Positions 22,810-30,246 of a stretch of DNA of 64,000 nucleotides are shown here, one piece after another. Made by a program: the position numbers and the translations under genes. The stretch's first letter is position 1, and the number at the start of each line of letters is the position of its first letter. The notes under the pieces are model-generated. The model searched no databases. It was not told where the DNA came from and saw only the letters and a program-made list of their open reading frames with translations. Source of the DNA: a virus; IMG/VR virus record IMGVR_UViG_3300046457_000118, positions 1 to 64,000 of that record, one strand, 5' to 3'.

Positions 22810-23922
22810 ATGGATACCACAAAACTGAACCGTGAAATGGGGAAGACCAAGGTACTGCTGATGTCGAAGCCGAACGCAGTCTTCTTCTCCACCCTCGTCC
22901 TCGGACTGAAAACCGTCTGGGATGACAGTCAGCCCACCGCCTATGTGAATGGCCGTGTGGTTGGCTGGAACTCTGGCTTCTACCTGTCCCTCGACCGTGA
23001 GGAACGGGTATTCGTACTGTGCCACGAAGCCCTGCACGTCATCTGGAAGCACCTGCTACCGGCACGCTGGCAAGGCAAAGTCCTGCGCATCTGGCAGGCT
23101 GCATGCGACTTCGCCATCAACAGCACGCTGGTGGACTATGGCTTCAAGATGCCGAAGGTCGGTCTGTATGATGCCCGCTTCAGAGGCATGAGTGCAGACG
23201 ACATCTACACCCTGTTGGTGAAGGAGAACTACCAGCCGCCACCGGACATGATGGAAGACCTGCGCCAGCCTGAACAGGACGCGGCTACCCATCAACTGGA
23301 AGTACAGGACATGCTCTTGCGAGCTACTACCGTAGCCAAGATGTCGAGCCGTGGTGCTGGCCTGATCCCCAGTGATATCCAGATTATGCTCGATGCGCTG
23401 CTTGATCCCAAGCTGCCATGGACCACGATCCTGCATCGCTGGCTGAATGCCCGTATCCGGACTGGTTACGACTACTCCAAGCCGAACCGCCGCTATCTGC
23501 CGGACATGTACCTGCCCAGTAGGTCGAGCAAGGGGCTAAAGGATCTGGTCGTGTTCATGGATGTGTCTTGTTCGGTCGAAGACTTCCAGTTCAATGCCAT
23601 GGTGTCGGAACTGTCTGGCGTATTTAAACGCTTCAAGCCAAAGATCACCCTCGTGACCTTCAACACCGTGATCACGGGTGTGCACCACATCAAGTCGATT
23701 GCTGAACTGAAGCAAGTCGAGTTCCGTGGACGAGGTGGTACCGATCCGGAGTGCATCTTCAACTGGATCGAGGAACACAAGCCTGATGCTTCCATCATCT
23801 TCACCGATGGTGAGTTCGACTGGCAGCGGGACACCCTGTCACGAGAGGTCGTCTGGATCATCAACGACAATCCCCATTTCGAGCCTCGCTTCGGCAAGGC
23901 CATCCACTACGAGACCCGATAA
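22810..23922 (+). CDS. Metallopeptidase-like/VWA protein, N4 gp25-like
   Basis: 370 residues, two domains. Residues about 15-130 hold an HExxH zinc-peptidase-like motif (CHEALHVIWK, His72/Glu73/His76), as in the DUF2201 N-terminal domain. Residues about 245-365 form a VWA-like domain with MIDAS DVSCS (Asp251, Ser253, Ser255), a GGTD segment (about 310) and FTDGEFDW (about 330). Such proteins partner MoxR-type ATPases; the candidate is encoded at 19259. Its stop overlaps the helicase start (TAATG). No obvious ribosome site is seen before the start, so translation may depend on upstream structure. Confidence 0.85.
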   Translation: MDTTKLNREMGKTKVLLMSKPNAVFFSTLVLGLKTVWDDSQPTAYVNGRVVGWNSGFYLSLDREERVFVLCHEALHVIWKHLLPARWQGKVLRIWQAACDFAINSTLVDYGFKMPKVGLYDARFRGMSADDIYTLLVKENYQPPPDMMEDLRQPEQDAATHQLEVQDMLLRATTVAKMSSRGAGLIPSDIQIMLDALLDPKLPWTTILHRWLNARIRTGYDYSKPNRRYLPDMYLPSRSSKGLKDLVVFMDVSCSVEDFQFNAMVSELSGVFKRFKPKITLVTFNTVITGVHHIKSIAELKQVEFRGRGGTDPECIFNWIEEHKPDASIIFTDGEFDWQRDTLSREVVWIINDNPHFEPRFGKAIHYETR

Positions 23923-25172
23923 TGACTGATACCGACGACATTGAATTGACCGTCGAGCAGAGTGTAGCACTGGATTTCTTTTGCCAGTTCCTGATGGACC
24001 CGGACATGCCTGTAATGAGGCTGTCCGGTTACGCAGGCACCGGCAAGTCCACCTTGGTGCGTATCCTGCTCAAGCGTCTGGATGGCTACATGAAGATGTG
24101 GGAGTTGCTGACCAGCGACCGTCCCGATCTGGAAGTCGCCTTGACCGCCACCACCAACAAGGCAGCGGAAGCCTTACATGACATCACCGGCAAGACGGTC
24201 ACCACCATCCACAGCTTCCTTGGCTTACGTCCCGTAAGGGATGCCGGTGGTCAGATGAAACTGGTACCTGCCAAGCGGGCATCGGTCAAGTTCGACTACC
24301 TGCTGTTCGTCGACGAAGCCAGCATGATCGATCCGGAATTGTTGGGACTGATCTTCCAGCAAACCAAGGATTGCAAGATCGTGTTCATGGGTGACAAGGC
24401 GCAGCTACTGCCGGTCAAGCACAACAAGGCTCCTGTCTTCGAGGCACCCTTCCCGGAAGCAGCCCTGACCCAAGTGGTACGTCAGGCCGCAGGCAGTCTG
24501 ATCAATGCACTGGCCACCCAGTTTAGGGAGACCGTTGCTACTGGTATCTGGACACCCTTCGAGCCGGATGGCCAAGCCGTCATCCATCTGGACCGGGAGG
24601 CATTCGATCAGGCAGTCATGACCGAGTTCAACCGTCCGGACTGGCACTATGCCGACTCGAAGGTGCTGTCGTTCACCAACCACCGTGCGATCACTTACAA
24701 CAACGCCTTGCGTGACTTCATCAAGGGCAGTCCGGAACTGCAAGAGGGTGACTACGCCATCTGCAACAGCTATGTCCGGGTGGGTGAGCACAGCATCAAG
24801 ACCGATGCCATGGTCAAGATCACGTGCATCGAAGACCCTTGCGAAATCCATGCAGTGCAGGGACGCTACGTCACCATCAACGAGCATGTCCGTGTGTTCG
24901 CACCATACAACCCACAGGACATCCGGCGCATGAACGACTGGGCCACCAAGCAGATGAACTGGAAGGTACAGCGTGAAGTGGAAAGCTGGATCGATCTGCG
25001 TGCAGCCTATGCCCAGACCGTTAACAAGTCGCAGGGTTCCACCTACGACAAGGTGTTCATCGATATCGATGATATTTCCACCTGCACCAGTGGGAACACC
25101 ATCGCTCGCCTGATGTACGTGGCCGTATCGCGTGCACGTCATCAGGTCTACCTGACAGGAGATTTTGGATGA
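23922..25172 (+). CDS. Superfamily 1 DNA helicase, RecD/Dda type, N4 gp37-like
   Basis: 416 residues. Motif I GYAGTGKS (36-43), Ia LTATTNKAAE (about 74-83), motif II FVDEAS (129-134), motif III MGDKAQLLPV (about 156-165), motif V NKSQGSTYDKVFI (about 370-382) and motif VI VAVSRARHQVYLTG (about 400-413). All are intact. Short for a RecD and closer to T4 Dda size. Likely drives unwinding at the phage fork or in recombination. Coupled to the VWA gene in front and to the small gene behind by overlapping stop/start codons. Confidence 0.93.
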   Translation: MTDTDDIELTVEQSVALDFFCQFLMDPDMPVMRLSGYAGTGKSTLVRILLKRLDGYMKMWELLTSDRPDLEVALTATTNKAAEALHDITGKTVTTIHSFLGLRPVRDAGGQMKLVPAKRASVKFDYLLFVDEASMIDPELLGLIFQQTKDCKIVFMGDKAQLLPVKHNKAPVFEAPFPEAALTQVVRQAAGSLINALATQFRETVATGIWTPFEPDGQAVIHLDREAFDQAVMTEFNRPDWHYADSKVLSFTNHRAITYNNALRDFIKGSPELQEGDYAICNSYVRVGEHSIKTDAMVKITCIEDPCEIHAVQGRYVTINEHVRVFAPYNPQDIRRMNDWATKQMNWKVQREVESWIDLRAAYAQTVNKSQGSTYDKVFIDIDDISTCTSGNTIARLMYVAVSRARHQVYLTGDFG

Positions 25173-25453
25173 AAGACAGCGAGCTTTTACGGCGTGTACA
25201 CAGCAAGGTTAGAACCTACAACCACATTTTCATCTGCCGAGCCATTGACAGCATACGTGCGCCCATGGAGCAGAAACAATCGCTCATCCAATGGGTGATG
25301 CAGATGTTGGCAGGGTACTACACCTACAATGATTGGCTCCGCTATCAGCATCCCAAGCGGTATGCCAAGATGCGTTTAGGTGACTTCAAATATGCTCGCC
25401 TTGCTTGGCTTGACTGGATGATTGCCTACTGCGAGAAGGAGGAAGCCAAGTGA
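25169..25453 (+). CDS. Small basic protein after helicase, unknown
   Basis: 94 residues, overlapping the helicase stop by four bases. Tyr/Arg/Lys-rich (YYTYNDWLRYQHPKRYAKMRLGDFKYARLAWLDW), largely helical. Unknown. The operon position suggests a replication-linked role. Confidence 0.6.
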   Translation: MKDSELLRRVHSKVRTYNHIFICRAIDSIRAPMEQKQSLIQWVMQMLAGYYTYNDWLRYQHPKRYAKMRLGDFKYARLAWLDWMIAYCEKEEAK

Positions 25454-25755
25454 ACACGATCATCCCCAAGTCGGACATACGACAAGACGAAGCGGTCAAG
25501 CCACAACCGTATGTCCGCATCCGTAAGATGTGGAGTCGTAACAGTGGTTGGGCACAGTACTCTTGGCTGTACTACGTTGATCTGGTCAATCAGTTCGGTG
25601 TGCCATGTAGCTTCAAGTTGCATGAGTATGGTTTGGGCGAGAACGAGGCATTGTGTATTGCCACCAACCAGTCACATTTCTTCGGCTGGACCATCAAGCG
25701 TTTCGAAGAGGACCGCAAAACCACGGTGGTCCTGAAAGAACTTCCCTCACCCTAG
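25450..25755 (+). CDS. Unknown protein, GTG start
   Basis: 101 residues. GTG start overlapping the previous stop (GTGA), with AGGAGGAAG upstream. Aromatic-rich (RKMWSRNSGWAQYSWLYYVDLVNQFG). No family recognised. The 100 bp that follow hold only a 43-codon frame without a ribosome site. Confidence 0.55.
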   Translation: MNTIIPKSDIRQDEAVKPQPYVRIRKMWSRNSGWAQYSWLYYVDLVNQFGVPCSFKLHEYGLGENEALCIATNQSHFFGWTIKRFEEDRKTTVVLKELPSP

Positions 25756-25854
25756 CCTTGTGCGCAAAAGCAATGGACATTTCCGACTGGAAGTGTACCA
25801 TTGCAGTCTTCCCCCAAGACCGTGCTCAAGGTATCCCCCTACCGAGAGACTCCC

Positions 25855-26385
25855 ATGGCTCAAACCAATCGACTACCACTCGAAGTGCGTCCTGCTGTCC
25901 GTGACGCGATCCTGTCCTATCTCTATGAGAAGGACACCGAGATGGCCCATGACATCCTGTCGGGCATCATCGACGAGCATTGCAAGCTGACAGGCTCACG
26001 TGACCGGGCCTTCATGTACCTGAACCGTGTGCACCAGCCAGCCTTGGCTCCCAAGCGGTTGCTTGCACCTGACCTGCATCCAGACCTGTACGAACGCATG
26101 AACGCCTACCTGCTGGATCGCATGCGTGTCGAGCGAGAAGAGAAACTGGTCGTCAAGAATTTGCTGACGGCAGTGATGAATGCGTCTGACTCGCCAGAAG
26201 ACTGGGCACGTTTGCTGCCTCCTGCATTGTCATTAGTGGTGCCTAAAATAATGTGGGATATCCGAGTAAGTTCCATATTGCCAATTGCACACATGACAGA
26301 CGAACAGATCGAGGCATGGCAGGCCAAGCAGGAGCGTGCATTGAACATCCTCAAGGGCCGTCTGGCCCTGAACCTCATCTTCTAG
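25855..26385 (+). CDS. Unknown helical protein
   Basis: 176 residues from ATG 25855. The upstream ribosome site is weak (CCGAGAG). Entirely helical with a leucine-rich C-terminus (ERALNILKGRLALNLIF). Segments such as VRPAVRDAILSYLYEKDTEMAHDILSGIIDEH recall small bromodomain-like or adaptor bundles but nothing specific. Directly upstream of the zinc-ribbon and polymerase genes. Confidence 0.6.
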   Translation: MAQTNRLPLEVRPAVRDAILSYLYEKDTEMAHDILSGIIDEHCKLTGSRDRAFMYLNRVHQPALAPKRLLAPDLHPDLYERMNAYLLDRMRVEREEKLVVKNLLTAVMNASDSPEDWARLLPPALSLVVPKIMWDIRVSSILPIAHMTDEQIEAWQAKQERALNILKGRLALNLIF

Positions 26386-26392
26386 GAAACCC

Positions 26393-26584
26393 ATGCAAGT
26401 CGAAACCATCGTACTCACCGTACGTGTCGAGCAGGTCTGTGACAAGTGCAAGGAAGGCGTGATGCGTCCTTCCGGCATGGCACTCATGTCCAGTCCTGCC
26501 AAGTATCCACACTTCTGCACGGTCTGTGGTGCCCATGAAAACTTCAACAAGACGTATCCGGCCATCGAATACCGAGACGCCTGA
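26393..26584 (+). CDS. Zinc-ribbon-like small protein
   Basis: 63 residues. Two CxxC knuckles, CDKC (about 16-19) and CTVC (about 42-45), typical of a zinc ribbon. Otherwise beta-rich. May act as a nucleic-acid- or polymerase-binding accessory, being 17 bp upstream of the DNA polymerase gene. No specific family. Confidence 0.65.
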   Translation: MQVETIVLTVRVEQVCDKCKEGVMRPSGMALMSSPAKYPHFCTVCGAHENFNKTYPAIEYRDA

Positions 26585-26601
26585 TTCATAAGGAGACCAT
26601 C

Positions 26602-29301
26602 TTGCATCATCTCGACTTCGGTGGCGACGCACCGTATCCCGTTGCGCTCCTGTTCAAGCCCGGTGCGTTCAACAAGAACGATCTGGTTCGCTACTATGTC
26701 GAACCGCTCATCACTCTCGGCATAGCGGCCACCGATCTCGTTGCCTTCACCCTCGATGTGCAAGGCAAGAAGGTCACGGCACCCGTGGCCAAGGCCTACC
26801 TTGAAAACCTGCTGCCTGCACTGGATTCACTGGGTACCAAGTACCTGTACGTGTGTGACAGCGAGTATTTCAAGGTGATGACCAAGGCCAAACAGGCCGA
26901 TCCCAACATCGGCTATGCCCTGCCCTGTACCATCAAGGGCTATGAACACATGACCGTGGTGCTGGGGGTGAACTACCAGCAACTCATCTACGATCCACGG
27001 GTACAGGACAAGCTGGACCTGACCCTGACCGCACTGGGCACGGCTGTCACGGGCACCTACATGGCCCCTGGCACTGGCATCATCCACGAGGCAGTGTACC
27101 CAGAAGGCTCCAGATCGATCCGAGAGGCGCTGGAAGCCCTCATGGAGTACCCAACCCTCACCTGCGACATCGAGTCCTTCTCGCTGCGTTTCTGGGACGC
27201 TGGCATCGGTACGATAGCTTTTGCTCCGGACCGGCACCGTGGCGTAGCGTTCCCGGTGGACTACCAGCCGCACAAGATCATCTGTCCGGAAGCGGAAAGG
27301 AGAGAGGGCCATGGCCGCTATGTGCCCAACCTCGAAGTGCGAAGCCATCTGAAATGGTTCTTCGAGAACTACCAAGGCAAGCTGATCTTCCACAACGCCA
27401 ACTATGACGTGAAGGTGATCGTGTATGTGCTGTGGATGCAGAGCCTGCTCGACACCAAGGGACTGCTGGATGGCTTGGAGATCATGTGCCGGAACATCGA
27501 GGACACCAAGATCATCGCCTATCTGGCCACCAACTCCACCGCAGGCAATGTGCTGCGGCTGAAGGCACTGGCACAGGAGTTTGCCGGTAACTGGGCGGTG
27601 GACGAGATCGCGGATATCCGCATGACGCCCTTGCCTCAACTCCTGCAATACAACCTTGTGGACTGCCTATCCACATGGTACGTGTACACCAAGTACCGTC
27701 CCATCATGGTGGCTGACCAGCAGGAAGAGTTGTATGCCGGCCTGATGCTGTCCTCGATGCGCTTGATCGTGCAGATCGAACTGACCGGCATGCCCATGTC
27801 CAAGCGTAAGATCGCGGAAGGCAAGGCCAAGCTGGAAGCTCTGCGTGACAAGTACGAAGTGATCATTCGTGCCCACCCGCTCGTGGACAAGTACGAGACA
27901 CTGGCAACCGACTTCAAGTGGGAGAAGGACTTCGAGGACCGTAAAGCCAAGGCCAAGAACCCGGACAAGATCAAGCCAAAGGACAGAGCTACCTTCCCTC
28001 GCCATGTGTTCAACCCGAACAGTGGCGATCAGGTCAGGGACATCGTGTACGACAGTACCATGATGGACATGCCGATCCTTGACCTGACTGATAGTGGTCA
28101 AGCAGCGACCGGTGCCGATACCTTAGAGAAGCTGCTGCACCATACCGAGGATGCCAGCTACAAGGAGTTCATCGAGGCATTGACGGACTTCAGTGAGGTG
28201 TCGAAGATTCTCTCGACCTTCATCCCAGCGTTCGAGGGTGCCATCAACAAAGACCCAAGGACGCCTGATGTGGTCTGGCTGCATGGCAGTCTGAACCTTG
28301 GTGGTACGGTGTCTGGCCGCTTGTCGTCCAGCGATCCGAACCTGCAAAACCTGCCGTCCAAGTCCACCTTCGCCAAGCTGATCAAGGAGATGTTCATCGC
28401 TCCGGAAGGCTGGCTGTTCGGTGGTGCCGACTTCAACTCGCTGGAAGACATGATCAGCGCCTTGACCACCAAGGACAGCAACAAGCTGAAGGTCTATACC
28501 GATGGCTTCGATGGGCACTCGTTGCGGGCAGCGTACTACTTCAAGGAGGACTTGGAAAAGGAAGGTATCTTCATCGACCTGAACGATCCGAAGTCGGTCA
28601 ACCAGTTGAAGAAGATGGCTTCCACCGGCAAGGAGCATCCGTTCCGCCAGGACTCGAAGGCTCCTACCTTCCTGCTGACCTATGGAGGCACTTACCACGG
28701 CATGATGTCCAACCTTGGCTGGCCCAAGGAAATGTCCATGGCCATCGAGGCGAACTACCACAATCTGTATCAGGAATCGGATCGGTACGTGGCACGTCGT
28801 CTGGAACAGGCCACTCACGATGGCTACGTCACCGTGGCTTTCGGTCTGCGAGTCCGGACACCCCTGCTCGCGCAGGTCGTGTGGGGTTCGTCCCGCATGC
28901 CCAATGAAGCCAAGGCAGAAGGAAGGACTGCCGGTAACGCCATGGGCCAGTCGTACGGTTTGTTGAACAACCGTGCTGCGGTGGACTTCATGCGTAAGGT
29001 CTGGGCTTCCAAGTATCGCTACGACATCAAGCCAGTCAATCTCATTCACGATGCCGCGTACTTCGTATGGCGTGACAATGCCGAGGTTACTGAGTTCGTT
29101 AACCGTGAACTGATCGCCTCTATGCGCTGGCAGGAACTGCCGGAGATTCAGCATGATCAGGTCAATCTCGGTGCGGCTCTGGACATCTTCTGGCCAAGCT
29201 GGGCAAACGGTATCACCCTATCCAACGACTGCGACCAAGCCACCATCATCAAGGTGTGTGAGGAAGCCACCAATGAGTACTATGGAAAGGAGGCAGCATG
29301 A
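26602..29301 (+). CDS. Family A DNA polymerase with 3'-5' exonuclease, N4 gp39-like
   Basis: 899 residues with a TTG start (AAGGAG eight bases upstream; no better ATG). Exonuclease: CDIESF (Asp189/Glu191), FHNANYD (about 263-269), YNLVD (350-354). Polymerase: SGRLSSSDPNLQNLP (571-585), motif A GADFNSLED (Asp610), motif B RQDSKAPTFLLTYGG (about 682-696), motif C LIHDAAY (His816-Asp817). All catalytic carboxylates are present. Length matches N4 gp39 (about 870). The first 170 residues lack a recognised domain. It replicates the phage genome with the helicase-primase and SSB encoded at 52-56 kb. The TTG start may hold down its level. Confidence 0.95.
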   Translation: MHHLDFGGDAPYPVALLFKPGAFNKNDLVRYYVEPLITLGIAATDLVAFTLDVQGKKVTAPVAKAYLENLLPALDSLGTKYLYVCDSEYFKVMTKAKQADPNIGYALPCTIKGYEHMTVVLGVNYQQLIYDPRVQDKLDLTLTALGTAVTGTYMAPGTGIIHEAVYPEGSRSIREALEALMEYPTLTCDIESFSLRFWDAGIGTIAFAPDRHRGVAFPVDYQPHKIICPEAERREGHGRYVPNLEVRSHLKWFFENYQGKLIFHNANYDVKVIVYVLWMQSLLDTKGLLDGLEIMCRNIEDTKIIAYLATNSTAGNVLRLKALAQEFAGNWAVDEIADIRMTPLPQLLQYNLVDCLSTWYVYTKYRPIMVADQQEELYAGLMLSSMRLIVQIELTGMPMSKRKIAEGKAKLEALRDKYEVIIRAHPLVDKYETLATDFKWEKDFEDRKAKAKNPDKIKPKDRATFPRHVFNPNSGDQVRDIVYDSTMMDMPILDLTDSGQAATGADTLEKLLHHTEDASYKEFIEALTDFSEVSKILSTFIPAFEGAINKDPRTPDVVWLHGSLNLGGTVSGRLSSSDPNLQNLPSKSTFAKLIKEMFIAPEGWLFGGADFNSLEDMISALTTKDSNKLKVYTDGFDGHSLRAAYYFKEDLEKEGIFIDLNDPKSVNQLKKMASTGKEHPFRQDSKAPTFLLTYGGTYHGMMSNLGWPKEMSMAIEANYHNLYQESDRYVARRLEQATHDGYVTVAFGLRVRTPLLAQVVWGSSRMPNEAKAEGRTAGNAMGQSYGLLNNRAAVDFMRKVWASKYRYDIKPVNLIHDAAYFVWRDNAEVTEFVNRELIASMRWQELPEIQHDQVNLGAALDIFWPSWANGITLSNDCDQATIIKVCEEATNEYYGKEAA

Positions 29302-29486
29302 CCCTCTTCGATTGGCTCATGACATGGGAGAAGATCGATCTTGCCAAGGCACTGGCCCAGCATGCAAAGGAAAAGGCCCACCTCTTGGATGAGGTGGACC
29401 GCCTGGAACATGAGGTGTTCTGGATGAAAGTCGCTGACCGAAACCAAGGAGAACAAAGTGAAGTACACACCCGCTCAAATGACTGA
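29298..29486 (+). CDS. Small coiled protein overlapping polymerase end
   Basis: 62 residues, four-base overlap with the polymerase stop, AAAGGAGG upstream. An amphipathic helix (LAKALAQHAKEKAHLLDEVDRLEHEVFW) suggests a dimeric coiled coil. Unknown. Confidence 0.6.
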   Translation: MTLFDWLMTWEKIDLAKALAQHAKEKAHLLDEVDRLEHEVFWMKVADRNQGEQSEVHTRSND

Positions 29487-29739
29487 CTGGGTTCAGACCG
29501 CAGAACAACCTCCTGTCCACCATGGAGAGTACAACGCTTCAGTCCTGAAGTCGAGTGTGCTTGTCCGTTGGTGGAATGGGGAGTACTGGTCCGAACCCTA
29601 TATGGACACCTTCTCGGAAGAGTCCAAGCAACGACTTCGCCGTAAGCGTTCCATGAACGACCCACGAAATATTTACTACCGTGGCTTGCGGGTCAAGCCT
29701 CGGGTGCACAGCATCCACTACCTCCTACCTCTCAAGTAA
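29458..29739 (+). CDS. DUF551-like small protein, GTG start
   Basis: 93 residues. GTG at 29458 with AAGGAG eight bases upstream, overlapping the previous gene by 29 bases. The pattern WVQTAEQPPVHHGEYN...VLVRWWNGEYWSEPYMDTFSEE resembles short phage proteins of the DUF551 type (small beta-rich domain with conserved Trp). C-terminal half is basic. Function unknown. Confidence 0.6.
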   Translation: MKYTPAQMTDWVQTAEQPPVHHGEYNASVLKSSVLVRWWNGEYWSEPYMDTFSEESKQRLRRKRSMNDPRNIYYRGLRVKPRVHSIHYLLPLK

Positions 29740-29748
29740 GGAAAGCAT

Positions 29749-30246
29749 ATGGCAATGACCCCTATTCACGGTGACGCTACAATCGGACAGACGCGAAGGC
29801 TGTACAACATTTGGCGTGGAATGCGTCAGCGTTGCACTAACCCCAAGGCATCCTACTATGCCATTTACGGTGGTAGTGGTATTACAGTCACTCCTGAATG
29901 GGATGACTATCGTACCTTCCGTGAATGGGCGTTGTTGCATGGGTATGCCGACCATCTCACTATTGAACGCCGTAACGGCACGAAGAACTATGAACCGAAT
30001 AACTGCTACTGGGCAGACAACAATACGCAAGCAGCCAATAAACGTAAGCGTGACGGCCAGACTTCGCAGTTCATCGGCGTAGCTCCGAACAAGAAAGGCT
30101 GGCAATCCTATGTCAGCTTTAAAGGGGTACGAACTCACCTTGGCACCTATCCAACGGAGTTGGAAGCTGCACAGGCACGCGATACCTTCATAAAACAAAA
30201 CAGCTTGCCCCACAAGCTAAATTTTGAGGACACATCATGCAAGTAA
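29749..30246 (+). CDS. Second HNH/AP2 homing endonuclease
   Basis: 165 residues, AAGGAAAG upstream. HNH core (LYNIWRGMRQRCTNPKAS..., YGGSGITVTPEWDDYRTFREWAL, IERRNGTKNYEPNNCYW) and an AP2 domain at about 100-150 (FIGVAPNKKGWQSYV, LGTYPTELEAAQARD). It lacks the N-terminal Cys module of its relative at 15717 but shares the core spacing. In the usual IDRxDN motif it has IERRNG. Its 3' end overlaps the rIIA-like start by 10 bases, as if inserted right in front of it. Confidence 0.88.
   Translation: MAMTPIHGDATIGQTRRLYNIWRGMRQRCTNPKASYYAIYGGSGITVTPEWDDYRTFREWALLHGYADHLTIERRNGTKNYEPNNCYWADNNTQAANKRKRDGQTSQFIGVAPNKKGWQSYVSFKGVRTHLGTYPTELEAAQARDTFIKQNSLPHKLNFEDTSCK

Noticed and set aside
19259-23922. 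MoxR/VWA genes as a cellular defence island
   Set aside because: The order and flanking genes are those of an N4-type phage, where both genes are conserved.
25773-25904. 43-codon frame between two unknown genes
   Set aside because: No ribosome site and mostly overlaps the next gene in another frame.
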